A stretch of DNA of 64,000 nucleotides from Cryptomeria japonica (lineage: Eukaryota > Streptophyta > Pinopsida > Cupressales > Cupressaceae), in assembly GCF_030272615.1 (NCBI RefSeq), contig NC_081411.1, forward strand, positions 838,602,136 through 838,666,135, read 5' to 3'. The notes under the pieces are model-generated. The model was not told the DNA's origin and searched no databases. It saw nothing but the letters and a program-made list of their open reading frames with translations. A program made the translations under genes and the position numbers. Within the stretch, counting starts at the first letter, position 1. Each line of letters starts with the position of its first letter. Positions 33,701 through 45,579 of this stretch are shown here, one piece after another.

Positions 33701-35468
33701 ACTGTGAAATATGAAACTGACAAAGCAAATATTGATGTACCGATCCAACTGGAACAGATAAATTCAGAAGAAGATGATGATAATGAAGAAGTTGAACCTG
33801 AAGATATTAATCATGTTATTCCAAGATATGTGAGACTGAATCACAATCTTGAACAGATTATTGGGGATTAGGATGTTGGAGTACTAACCAGAAGAAGAAT
33901 TAGAGAAAATTCTTGCATGATCTGCACTATTGAACCAAGAACTGCTAAGGAAGCATTTGGTGATGATCATTGGGTTAAAGCTATGGAGGAGTAATTAGAT
34001 CAAATTGAGAAGAACAACACCTAGACCCTGGTACCCTGACCAGTAAATAAAAATGTGATAGAAACTAAGTTGGTTTTTAGGAACAAGTTGAATGAAGATG
34101 GTGTTGTAATTCACAATAAAGCTAGGTTGGTTTGCAAAGGTTATGCACAAGAGGAAGAAGAAGACTATGGTGAAACTTTTGCACCAATGGCAAGACTAGA
34201 AGGTGTCAAAACTTTACTTGCATTTGCAACACACAATAAATTCAAGGTATACCAGATGGATATTAAGTTGGTGTTTTTGAATGGGATACTTGAAGAAGAA
34301 GTATACATTGAGCAGCTAGATGGTTATGCTCTGACTGATAACAAAGACATGGTATGCATATTGCATAAAGATTTGTATGGATTAAAGAAGGGACCTAGAG
34401 CATGGTATGAAAGGCTTCATACACATCTGATGAAGATAGGCTTTCTAAGAACTAGTGATGATAATAACATATTTCTCAAATCTGAAGGAGATAAAATACT
34501 AGTTAGCGAATTATTTGTTGATGATATCATATTTGGAGGTAATGATGACATGAGCAATAGCTTTGTAGATGAAATGAAAAATGAGTTTGAAATGTCTTTA
34601 GTGGGGGAAATAAAAAATTTCACAGGCTTGCAAATAGAGCAAATGAAGAATGGTATTTTCATCACACAGTCTAAGTATGTGAAAGAGGTCTTGAAGACAT
34701 TTGGTATGAATGACTGTAAACCAGTTGGGACACCTATGGTTACAGTTTGTAAGTTTTCTAAGGAAGATGAGTCCAAATCCGTTGATGAGAAGGAATACAG
34801 GTCAATGATTGGAAAATTGCACTATGTTGTTCACAATAGACCAGACACATCTCATAAAGTTGGCATAGTTTCTATATTTCAGAAGAATCCTAAGGAAACA
34901 CATCTGATAGAAACCAAAAGAATTTTTAGATACTTGACAGGTATTGTTGATTATGGGCTATGGTATCCATATAGAGGAAATTTTGACTTAGAGGTGTACA
35001 TAGATGCAGATTGGGCAGGAAATGTTGATGACCAGAAAAGCACAACCGGTGGAGCTTTTTTTTCTTAGAGGAAGGTTTGTTTCATGGAGTAGTAAGAAGA
35101 AGAGTTGTACTTCACAATCTACTACTGAAGCTGATTATTTTGCAACTTACATGAATTGCACATAGGTTATATGGATGAGGCACATTTTGGAAGGTTTTAA
35201 GATGAAGATTTCAGAACCTATAAAGATTTTATGTGATAACACAAGTTCCATAAATATTTCCAAGAGCCTTGTTTTGCATGCACAAACCAAGCATATTGAA
35301 TTGAAGTATCATTTCTTGAGGGAAAAAATTTAGTGTAAAGATGTTATCTTGGAGCATGTTTCTACCAAGGAGAAGCTTGTAGATATTTTTACTAAACCTC
35401 TACCTAAGAATACTTTTGAGTATCTTAGAAGTCAGTTAGGGGTTGTCCCTCTTCATGAAGTTAGTTAA
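33701..35468 (+). pseudogene. Copia C reverse transcriptase and RNase H
   Basis: An acidic linker (EEDDDNEEVEPED) leads through stops near 33991-34040 into a 337-codon open frame (34055-35068). It has LVCKGYAQEEEEDYGETFAPM, YQMDIKLVFLNGILEEEVYI, KDLYGLKKGPRAWYERL and an intact FVDDIIFGGND catalytic motif. RNase H follows with DADWAGNVDDQKSTTGGAFF. A one-base T-run expansion near 35055 shifts the frame, after which VSWSSKKKSCTSQSTTEADY, CDNTSSINISK, KHIELKYHFLRE and DIFTKPLPKNTFEYLR complete it to 35468. Confidence 0.92.
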
Positions 35469-35802
35469 GTATGATGTAGATTACATCAGTCTTGGAGCTA
35501 CTTGCAGAATTTTATAGGAGTATTGGTGTAGAAGTGGTTGTATTCCATAGGGGAGAGCATCAAGTTGTAGATTGTTGATGATGCATAGTGAAATTTGACA
35601 TTACATGTTTTACTTTTAATTTGGTATTGATGTCAAAGGGGGAGAAGAATTATGTGATTATGGGAAGGAGAACCAATGATAAGATGAAGACATAGTGAGC
35701 ATGGTGAATACATGCTAATATAAACCAGGATTCCTATTCAAAAATCACACAGCAATCAATGGAATTGATATTTGTATTGCCATCAATGCCAAAGGGGGAG
35801 AT
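35469..35802 (+). promoter_or_regulatory. 3' noncoding region with polypurine tracts (copia C)
   Basis: Purine tracts near 35569 (AGGGGAGAG), 35633 (CAAAGGGGGAGAAG) and 35791-35802 (AAAGGGGGAGAT) adjoining the LTR. Confidence 0.75.
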
Positions 35803-37141
35803 TGTTAGCATTTGCATGAAGATTGCATTAATGATATGTTATGTTGTCATTGATGTCAATTAAACCGGTAATGATATTGTTGATATTGTTGTAATATTGT
35901 TACTATAATCGATAGGAAAAATTTGTGGAGTGAACAGGTAACCAGTGTAAACCTTATATATTGTTGTAACCGGTAAACCCTAACCAGTTAAGTTTGGTGA
36001 ATTGGCTATATTGGTTTATGATCTGATGATGAGTGGTAATCATGATGACACGCATGATTATTGTATGAAGACAATTCCAAGAGATTTTGGCAAGTTGTTG
36101 TGACAGTTTTTATCTAGGGAATGAGCAAATGTATTGCATCTAATGCAAAGCATGTGATGAGTTACTAAGTTCAATGAAGCAGTGATCAAGGAGCGATCAA
36201 GGTTTTCTTGATTGATGTGCATAGATTGCTATGTAATCCAATGATCATACTTGAATTGAATTTATTTATAATCTCGATGAGAGTTAGGTTTTTGTTGTGT
36301 TACCCACCTAATTGGTTTTTATTTAAGATCGATGAAGTTATTTAGTTTTAAGAGAGTTGGTAAAGAGATGGACACAGTTCAGTTGAGTGTGTGGTTGCCA
36401 AACCAGATGATGTATCTATAGTTTGAGTAAAGGCATATAGGAGCATGAAATGGATCTGATCAAGCAAGTGTAGTGCTATTTAGATAGATCAGAAAACTCC
36501 TATTGTTTTCTAACAATTATAGTAGAATTGAAATCTCCTTTCCGAGTAAGCTCTAACAAGCTTGGTGTTATTCAAATCCTCTAACAAGATGGTCCATTAG
36601 ATTGGATTTTCAAATCCTCTACCAGGGTTACTCCTTACAGAGTATTGCTTCTAACAAGGCATTTGTAGTCAATCCCTTAACTGGGTGATTCCTAATAGGA
36701 TCAGTTCTTAACAGGAATTTTTGTAAAGCTTTAACAGGTTAGGCTCCTAACAGGGCAAACTTCAGAAGAGTTTAGATAGTTATCTTGTGGGTCTCATCTC
36801 ACTTTGGTTTTTACCTATTTGGATTTTCACGTCAAAAATATTTGTGTCAAGTGGTGAATGTTTTTGTGGTTATGTTTTCATGGTTGATTTACTTAACTAC
36901 TTAACTATTTTTGATAAGTCATGATAACTAGAAGTATTGAGATATGAAGAAGTTGTTTAGTGTTAATTTGTTGTAATAGACAACCAATTTATCTTATGAG
37001 TTTTTGTCTTGAGAAATTTATTATTCTAAGTTTACTTTGAGAGATTGATTGGTGAAGTTTATTATCAGTTTTTCTATCTACTGATTCACCTCCCCCCCTC
37101 TCAGTAGTTGACTAGATACTTATTCTTTCATCATACCATGA
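35803..37141 (+). repeat. 3' LTR of copia C
   Basis: 1339 bp, starting TGTTAGCATTTGCATG. The last CA is GA. Followed by GGGAA, the target duplication. Confidence 0.9.
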
Positions 37142-38161
37142 GGGAAATGAAATTTTTCTTAGGTTTGTAGATTACCCAAACTGATAAAGGTATTTTCATC
37201 TGTCAAACTAAGTATGCTAGGGAATTGTTGAAGAAATTTGGTATGGGAGATTCTAAACCGGTAAGTACTCCTATGATTACAAGTGAGAAATTGACAAGAA
37301 AAGATTTTTCTACTCCGATAAATCCTACAAGATACAAATATATGATTGGAGGTCTTCTTTATTTGACTCAGACTGGGCCTGACATAATGAATGTTGTTTG
37401 TATTGTATCAAGATTTCAAAGTGATCCTAGAGAAAATCATGAGAGTGTGGTGAAAAGGATTTTTAGATACTTACAAGGTACATCAGAATATGGTTTGTGG
37501 TACCCTAAGGATGATGACTTTACTTTATTTACATATACAGATGTTGATTGGGCTGGAGATGTTGATGAATGGAAAAGTACTTCCGGTGGAGCTTTCTTTC
37601 TTGGAAAGAAACTTGTTTCATGGATCACCAAGAAACACTCATGTACTTCTTTATCTACTACTGAAGCTGAGTATGTTGTTGTTTCTACAAATTGTACATA
37701 GGTCCTATGGATGAAGCAAATGTTGAAGGATATAAAGGTGGATTGTAACGAACCAGTAGTTATTCACTGTGATAACTCTGTTGCTATTGATATATCAAAG
37801 TATCGGGTATTTCATTCTAAAACAAAGCACATATATATCAAGTATAACTTTTTGAAGGAGAAGGTGAAAGAAAATGAAGTCAGATTGGTTAATGTGAACA
37901 CTAAAGAGCAGATTTTAGATATTTTCAATAAACCTTTACCTAAAGAATCATTTGAATACTTTAGAGACAGATTGGGAGTTTTTCCCCCTCTGGTAGAGAC
38001 TTTATTGATGCGGTTTGGCATCAATCCGGTATGTATTATTAGAGATATTTTTCATTTCATCACTGGTGTGGGGATTCTACTACTCAGGGGGAGTAGTCAG
38101 CTTTGTGATTCAATGGTTTATGTTTCTGCTTTGATATTTTTGTCATATTTCTAGCATTGAT
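37142..38161 (+). pseudogene. Copia A segment 4: end of reverse transcriptase, RNase H
   Basis: MKFFLGL-stop-ITQTDKGIF continues the reverse transcriptase from 30777. SKPVSTPMITSEKL, YKYMIGGLLYLTQTGPDI and KRIFRYLQGTSEYGLWYP follow. RNase H has DVDWAGDVDEWKSTSGGAFFL, SWITKKHSCTSLSTTEAEY, a stop near 37700 (after NCT), then CDNSVAIDISK, KTKHIYIKYNFLKE and DIFNKPLPKESFEYFRDRLG. It resembles copia C (homologous but clearly a different family). Confidence 0.92.
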
Positions 38162-38423
38162 GTCATAGTGGGAGAGATATTGATGTGAAAAAGAAAAACT
38201 TAAGGAGTTGTATACATTAGGGGGAGAGATATATGCATAATTCTTAGCCTTATAGATATATCATTCATAGGTGGAGTTTGGTCTTTGTTTCAGAACTTCA
38301 TTGCTATATCTTTGAGTGGGATATTGTTGGTTGTTTTCCATTGGGAGAGACTTGTTTGGCATTTCTTGGTACTTAGATATTTTTTTCACATCTAGTGTTA
38401 CCATGAATGCCAAAGGGGGAGAT
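38090..38423 (+). promoter_or_regulatory. Polypurine tracts of copia A
   Basis: Tracts near 38096 (CAGGGGGAGTAG), 38171 (GTGGGAGAGAT), 38219 (AGGGGGAGAG) and 38411-38423 (CAAAGGGGGAGAT), the last adjoining the LTR of A. Confidence 0.8.
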
Positions 38424-38495
38424 TGTTTTCCATTTGAATGAATTAATTATGTGTTGTATTGATGTTTTTTCATTGATCTCAACACTAGTTATTTG
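38424..38495 (+). repeat. LTR of copia A, first 72 bp
   Basis: Starts TGTTTTCCATTTGAATG directly after the purine tract. Cut off by insertion of gypsy-type D after ATTTG (38491-38495). The remainder is at 55697-56850. Confidence 0.8.
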
Positions 38496-39732
38496 TGTAG
38501 ACACCTAAAAATGGTCAACGCTTGCGGAATCGTACTTTAACATTTGCGCATTGCCTTATTTTAGGTTTTTGCGTCACATTAACATTTCTCCTATGTCACG
38601 CACTTGGTTTTTATCATTTGCGAGCATCGAGTCATTCTTCTATCATCTCACCTTCGAATTTGGTCTTGTCGACAACAACCTTCAGTCATGATTTTGGTCG
38701 ATCTTTGTCCTTGTTAATCTTGTCATTTCGCGATCGATTTGTCATCGATCGTTGTCCTTTTCAATTATGTCAATTTGGATCAATTTGTCATTGTTCCTCA
38801 TCAATTGGTGCATTTTTCAGTCAAATCGTTTATCACATTGGTCATTTATCAATCCAAAATCAAATCAAATCGAGTCAATTATCTTTCAAGACCTAATTCG
38901 TCTTCTAGGGTTTTATGATTTATTCATTTAACCTAATTTGTCATTTCTTCCTCTAGGATTAATAAATTACTTATTTATCCTAAGTCTTCTCATTACAATT
39001 AAATGTTCATTTAATTGGCTAATTATTCCTCTTTGTGAATTAATTAATAAATGAAAGATTATTAATTAATTTACCTAATTTCTAATTCCTAATTTTCATC
39101 AATTTCAATTTTCTAATTTTCTTAATTCCTAATTTCAATTTCCTTCTATTTCATCTCCTAATTCCATGGGAATGACATGTCAATTTGTCATAATTTTGTC
39201 ATAAATCATCAATCGATCAATCCTTACATAGCAATTTGTCATAAATTGTCATAAATTGTCATAAATCCTTGCATAGCAATTTGTCATACACTTGTCATAA
39301 TTTTTCTATTCTTGATTTGAATTTCTATTCGAATCAATTTCATGCTAATCTTGTCTTTTTCTCCAATTTCTCTATAAATTGGATGAATTTCTTCACTCAA
39401 ATCCCTTGACCCTTGATCCGAATCCTTAATCAAACTATCGAACTTACGCTTCTAGTACTCTTGAGCTTTTCATCAATCTTGCTTTCAATTATATGTGCAC
39501 TTGTAGGTGAGATCCACAAATCCATTGAAGAGGAAAGAAGAACAATGGAGCCACATGGAAGGAGCATTCAATTCTGCATTTGGTTTGCATAATCTTTCAT
39601 TTTTGAATGCTTTGTTTTTATGTCTCTATTGAGTGTGCTTAGGATTAGATCATTGCAATGTGTGATTGAGATAATAATGAATAATATGTCTTTTTATATA
39701 TTGCTTTGATGATTCCTAATTCTGATGCTACA
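38496..39732 (+). repeat. 5' LTR of D
   Basis: Starts TGTAGACACCTAAAAATGG and ends GATTCCTAATTCTGATGCTACA. A TATA box TATAAAT is at 39373-39379. The U3 holds about a dozen copies of TTGTCAT and a TCATAAATTG triplication near 39236-39265. ORFs within it (for example from 38522) are non-genic. Confidence 0.92.
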
Positions 39733-39737
39733 TTAAT

Positions 39738-39755
39738 TGGTGAACCCGACATGAA
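39738..39755 (+). promoter_or_regulatory. Primer-binding site of D (tRNA-Trp type)
   Basis: TGGTGAACCCGACATGAA, five bases after the LTR. From memory of plant tRNA-Trp, whose 3' end is TTCACGTCGGGTTCACCA, this is complementary at 17 of 18 positions. Confidence 0.75.
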
Positions 39756-39848
39756 ATACTAACCTTCTAACCCTTTAACTGTGATTTGGAGTGCTTTCAT
39801 GTTGATTTTGCAGACAAAAACCCAAAAACAGGGCCGTGCAGGGTATTC

Positions 39849-39976
39849 TGGACACTTCCGCGCTTGTGTCAGACATCTTGCGCTTGTGTCATGCATCTTG
39901 CGCTTGTGTAGGTGACATTCCGCGCTGGTGTCATACATCTTGCACCTGTGTCATGCATCTTGCGCTTGTGTAAAGT
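39849..39976 (+). repeat. Minisatellite in the leader of D
   Basis: About six copies of a 20-bp unit close to CATCTTGCGCTTGTGTCATG, in a slightly irregular array, with variants ending in GTGTAGGTGACATTCCGCGC. More GC-rich than its surroundings. Confidence 0.8.
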
Positions 39977-41822
39977 CCAGAATAGAGGTGAAAAATGCAG
40001 TGTTTACTTGAAATTTTTGATGTTTTTGCATTCTGTTTTCTGTGCTTTGGATTTTGGTACTAATTATTTGTGTAGAATCTTGGCATATGCATGGAAAAGA
40101 CAATAAATCAAACTACTAACACACTTTGTGCAGATTCAAAAGTCAAAGAATAAGCGTATCAAACTTCTAACTTGTGTTTTTGCAGGTTGCCTTGGAGAAA
40201 CAATTAAATTTTGTGTTTGAAATTAATGTTTAGGCACCTAGCGATTTCTAAATAGGTTGGAATAAACATGTTTGTGCTTTGATTGTTAAGTGTGACATTG
40301 GAGTAGGAGAGTATGCTCTCATCCTTCTTAGGGTGATCAGAAATCCAGATCTTTGATACCATGCTCATTGTTTTGATTGCATGTCACCTTTAGAGGGCCT
40401 GCCTTCCCGACCACTTTGCTTTTGCAAGCAAGTGATAATCGTAAGAAGGGAATGACCCAAAGTGAGTACGGCTAGAATTCCTTGGCATTCTAACTCACTA
40501 TAAAAAAATACCCGATGAGCGAAAGCTTTGAAGGAAGTGTTACGTGGGAATTGTAGTTACTTGGGAAGTGATGACCCTTGAACTCTTTCTCATATCAACA
40601 TCTAAGTAGGGCCTCTTGGTCTAAATCATGCTTGTGCGACTACATTTGTTTGGTATCTTCATGGGCTTAATGTCTCAATCATGCTTGCGTGACATCAAGG
40701 AGTAACACTTAACAGAAATCCTTACTAGACACCTTGTTTTAGAGGCCAAAAACCCTTCTAGTTGCTTGAGAAGGACAAGTTTGGATACTTGGAAGAGATA
40801 CTAAGTTCGCCATGGGGAGATTTCCATGGGGACTGATGCTTGGCTGCCCTGAGAAGTGAGTTCCGTGGAGGGGAGCCCGTGGGGTCAAGCATCTATGTAT
40901 TCTCCTTGAATCCCATAATGAGTCTACCTCTCAAGTACCTAATGTCTTTGCCTACCATAAGAAATGTGGAAATGAGCATGATTGTCTTGAGTCTAAGTTG
41001 CAATATCTTGTATTCTTTGCTTGTCAAAAGTTGAATTGCATATCATTTCAAAAACAAGACAAATTGATTCAAAACAAGGTTAAACATAAGAGCATTTCAT
41101 CCAACAAATTTTAAAGCACACTTTCAAACATGGTTGTCAAATATAATTCAAGATCTTGTCTCAACAAGCATGTTACTTACATTTAGGTTCATCCTAGGTT
41201 ACATTTTGCAAAAGACATTGTCAAGTACCAAGGTTAGGTTTCACCTAAGTCATACTCCTTTGCATATCAATAAGGGTCATCCATTTGCAAATGTCCTCTT
41301 GCATTAAAGTCATACTATTGTCATACATTCATATTTGCATACCCTAGGTTTCTTTATTAAGCTTAGGTCATTATCATATCATATTAAGGTCACTTGCATA
41401 TTAATTGTCCCTTAGCATATAGTGTCAAAACTAGGTTTTGTCATACTTGGGTAATCCAAATCTTTGATGCAACCCTAAGTCATTGTTAAGAAGTCTAGAC
41501 CTTGTCAACCTTTTGTCCTTTTGTCATCAATATCATTTTGTCAAACCTAGCTTAGTATCCAAGCATATAGGGGAGACATTGTCATTTTGTCCTTTTGTCA
41601 CTTGGTCCTTTTGTCCTTTGAGGTCTAGACATCATTCCAAATTCTTAAGGGTCTCTCTTTTAGATTTGCATTTCAAAAGTTTGTCAAAATCTTGAAAAAA
41701 AGAACAAAAACATAGGTTGCACTCTTGCCATAGATTGCATTTTCATTCATTTAGTTTGCATTTAGTTGCATATCATATATTATCCTTGAAAAATTCCAAA
41801 AATATTGCATTTGCATAGTGAC
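39977..41822 (+). other. Untranslated leader of D
   Basis: 1.8 kb without a coding motif. 41130-41700 is rich in TTGTCAT, CATTTTGTCC and CCTAGGTT words, suggesting old internal duplication. Repeated phrases such as CCTTTTGTCA near 41515 and 41598 are clear. Confidence 0.5.
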
Positions 41823-44480
41823 ATGTCTATTGAAACAAGGTGCCAAGCACCAATGATGCAACAAAGTTTGACATATCAACCGACAATGCAATCACAATTC
41901 TATCCAACCCAACAACAAGGCAATATTGATCAAACTTTTTATGATGAAACAAGTCTCCAAATACAAAAACTAGAGGAGAAACTAGCTCAAGAAAATGAGA
42001 TATTGGAACAAAGAGTGAAAAACATTGCGAAGAATAGATCACAAATGTCTAAAGTGTTTCGAAAATTTCCAGGTCGAAATCCAAATATTGAGCCAATTGA
42101 TGTAAGATCTCTTCTTGAACAATCAGACATACCAGCTCTCCTCTCCCAAATAGAGATGATGAAACAATTTCAAGAAAAGAGACGACATCAATTTCAACAT
42201 TATGCGCCTCCACAACAAGAACAAGAAGGTGTTTGCTATCAATCAGATTTTCAACCAATACAACCAATGGTCCAACATATTCAACCAACACAACCAATGG
42301 TTCAATTTCAACAATATGTCCAACCAACTATACAATGTCAACAAATGGTTCAACCAATGGTGGAATATCAACAAGCTCAATCAACATATCAATGTCAACA
42401 ACAACAACCAAACATTCAAAAACAAAGGTTGTAGCAAACACCAACCCAAGTTTCAAACATATCGGAACAATTGAACCAAGTCCAATATCAAAACATGACA
42501 TTAAACCAAAAACAAGTTCAAATTCCAAATACAACCATGTCAAAACCTCGAAAGAAAGGTGGCTTTATTGCAATGCTCTTAAGGAAATTACCAAGTGAGT
42601 TCTTTGAGGAAGATCAAGATAATACAATTATGTCTAGCAATGCCTCATCCCCCTGCAAACAAATTGACTCTCCAGTGGCATCTATCCCTACACCTTTAGA
42701 AGTTTCGCAGGAACCTTCTATATTGTCCTCATCAAACAATACACCCAAGGATGAAATTACCTAAGGGCTATCCATAATTAATTGCCATGATAATCCAATT
42801 CATGATGCACATCCTTGTCATGTTTCAGAAATACAAGATCCAATGCCACCATGCACTTTATTGCCATTACCTATTTTAGAGGACCCCATTCAAAGTCCCT
42901 CTTCCTCATGTTCAATCATTGATTCCTTGCCAGAATCAATCACAAATGTTCAAAGTGCATTTCCTTCATGCCAAAACATTGATTCCTTGTCAGAATCCTC
43001 CATGCATATCCAAAGTTCAACCCCATGTCAAGAGGATAATTTAGAGCGCGAAGAAATGAGTCCAAAAGAAAATCAAGATCAAGATCCTGAAACCTTATCA
43101 TCCCATCCAATTGTTGACCAGGACCCCATGTTCCCAGACACTCATGACGATTCCCCTATTCTTGTCCATCCTATCCAAAGTCCTATTGACACTCCATTCC
43201 TTGAGCAAGATATCCCAGTCCATCCAATCCCAAATGATCCCCTTCCATTTCATGAACATAATGTCCTTTCAAATCCCATTGACATTCCACTTCCTGAGAA
43301 AAATCAAGATATCCCTTCCATCCTTTCCGATGATCCCATTGAAAGGCAAGAGCAAAGCAATTTTAAAGAGGATTCCAATGATCTTCCTCCTTGTCAAGAT
43401 CAAATCATTCCTTCAGATCCTTCACAAGATCCTTTTGTTCCTCCATCTCCATGTCCAAATGCTCCATATACACTCCAAGATCGCATTTCTTTTGATGATC
43501 CCATTATTTCTCCCATTCCATCTCTTGAAGAGCCTATCATTGAACCATGTCCACTACATAATCTTGACCCCACTCATGATCCTAATCCCCTTCATGATTC
43601 TAATGTGTCAGTGCAAGATGTTCATGAACCCATGACATGCATAATGGGTTCTTCCACTTTGGTGCACTCCGATCCACTTCAAGATCTCAATATTTCTCTC
43701 ATATCATATCCACCTCATAATGAACTTGCGTCTTCTTCCCAAAGAAAAGAGTATCCTACAAGTCAAGATATTCATAAAGGCAAAGGAGTAGATCTCCATA
43801 AGAAAGCATCCCTTCATGTTAAAGAAGATCTTAAGGGTCATGACTACAAAGCTCACACTCAAGGTGTTGGTATCCCTCCATCAAAATCAAAACATACACC
43901 TTCCCCATCATCTCTTCCATCCATCTTAGGTCCTTATATCCCTTCCTCCTCTATGCAAGATTAGAAAAGGCACACATCCTTGAGTAAATTTCATCCATCC
44001 AAAAGAACTCCATTTCATTCATATCCATCCATTCATTCCTTTCCCCCTGCAAGCAATTTGGATGCCAAGTATAAAAGTCATAAGTCTAGAAATCCACATG
44101 CATTCAAGGATCAACATGTCCAATATAATCGACATGTCAAAACAAAGAACAATATGATCTATAAAGAAAAAGAAATATCCAAAAGGCCACAAAGGCCCAC
44201 TGAGCAAAATACAGCAAAGTCAATATATATATGGGTTCCTAAATCCCTTGTGCAAGCAATGCACTCTAAGGAACCGCAAAAGCATGAAAAATCAAAAACC
44301 ATGTGGATCCCTAAGCGGCTCCTTGAAGCACAAAAGCCTAAAGAAACATCCAACTTGGCATCCAAAATTGATATTCCTCCATCCAAACCTTCCAAGTCTA
44401 TTCCTCCATCACCTTCTTCATCCATTTTGGGCCCTTATGTCCCAAAATCCATAGCCTTTCCTCCATCAAAATCTTCGTGA
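41823..44480 (+). pseudogene. Pro/Gln/Ser-rich ORF of D
   Basis: One frame of about 885 codons from the ATG at 41823 to the TGA near 44478. It is interrupted only by stops at 42432, 42762 and 43962, so four apparent ORFs are one gene. Residues 1-110 are Gln-rich with a coiled coil (QKLEEKLAQENEILEQRVKN). About 135-205 is a Gln/Pro repeat with QPMVQ units. The middle 450 residues are Pro/Ser/Asp/His-rich with repeated ILxDP and HDP words. A basic segment follows (KSHKSRN, KRPQRP). SILGPYIPSSS and SILGPYVPKS, 150 residues apart, are a repeated motif. There is no recognised gag, protease or polymerase motif. It may be a divergent gag-like or accessory protein. Confidence 0.55.
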
Positions 44481-45560
44481 CCAAAACCCATTTTTCCTCC
44501 ATCAGTCCATCACCCCTTAAGGTGTCTGCCAATGTCGATCTTGCCAACATTTCCATCCACTCAAGATCAATTCTTCCAATACCCTATCCATTATCCAATG
44601 CATATTTTCCATCCTTCGATACCTTTGATCCCATCCTTTGCATAAATCCTTGCCTTAGTTTCATCTCTTTTTCCATGTCCTTATCCTACCAACATCTTTG
44701 AGCATACTTTTAAAGGTCATGGTCCATTCTTTTCAAGGTTACTATCTAAACAAAAAGACACTTGAGTCCTTCTTCCATCCCCTATCATGTGTCCATCTTC
44801 TATTGAAAAAGTCAAAATACAAAAAAAAAAACAAAAAAAAAAACAAAAAAAATAATTCGTCCACTGGTGAAAACCTGGCAAACAGGTGCCTTGGGCAAGT
44901 ACCATGATGAAAACCTGGCAAAAAAGCGTCATGTGTAATTTATGAACTTCTTGCACACCACACTTGGGGGCAGATTTCCTCCTTCATATCCTATTGCCCT
45001 TCATTATCCTATCATACCATGTTATTACCCTTCATATCCTATTGTCCTTCATGTCCAGTTTCCTCTTTCCACCTTTGATCTTGACAAGGCTAAGGATCAT
45101 CATGAGCATCATGCATCTTGTTTGCAGCTTTCAGTCTATCATAGCTTTTGGTCATTTATCCATTTGCTTATTCTAGCTTTTCATCCATATTCCCTAGCTT
45201 CTGCCACTATCCCTTAGCCTATCCCAACCTTCAGTCCATGTCCCTTATCCATTCTTGGTCTTGCTTATCCTATCCATATCTTATCACTATCCATACACTC
45301 TTTCTATCCCTTGATCTTGATCTGACATAAGGACGCGAAATGCAAAACATAGTTTCAAAAACCTCTTGACATGTCCCTCATGCCATGTTCCTGCTTTACA
45401 TTGTCATATCCAGTCTCTTGTCCCATCACGCCATAGCCCTTGGAAATTGCATCCATATTGTCTCCACGATAAAAGGCCTTTGTCTTCCCTCTATCCACCA
45501 TCATTTCAGCAAGCCTACTTATTCACCTGTCATATTCCTTGCCTTGCTAGACACTGGGGG
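44481..45560 (+). other. Low-complexity region of D
   Basis: C/T-rich sequence with repeated CATATCCTATTG and CTATCC words (44970-45330) and an A-rich stretch at 44819-44851. GATGAAAACCTGGCAAA-type phrases occur twice (44868 and 44908). I see no gene. Confidence 0.55.
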
Positions 45561-45579
45561 CAAAATAAATAAAAAATTT

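Larger units (their letters stand above)
30778..37141 (+). mobile_element. Copia C, inserted in the reverse transcriptase of A
   Basis: A 6.36-kb copia element with LTRs 30778-32128 and 35803-37141, primer site 32131-32142, and target duplication GGGAA (30773-30777 and 37142-37146). The terminal CATCA of the 5' LTR is CATGA in the 3' copy. Inside are a drastically shortened gag, protease, damaged integrase, and reverse transcriptase with RNase H. The reverse transcriptase-RNase H frame stays open for 337 codons, better preserved than in A. Confidence 0.92.

Noticed and set aside
38522-38896. 124-codon ORF repeated at 54481-54855
   Set aside because: Located in the LTR pair of D; the first copy lacks an ATG (TTG); similarity reflects LTR identity, not selection.
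39849-39976. Regular 20-bp repeats considered as CRISPR
   Set aside because: Units are contiguous without unique spacers, in a plant retroelement leader.
43111-43635. 174-codon frame overlapping the Pro-rich ORF of D
   Set aside because: Shifted shadow of the longer frame 41823-44480, with biased Leu/Ile/Pro content from the same codons.
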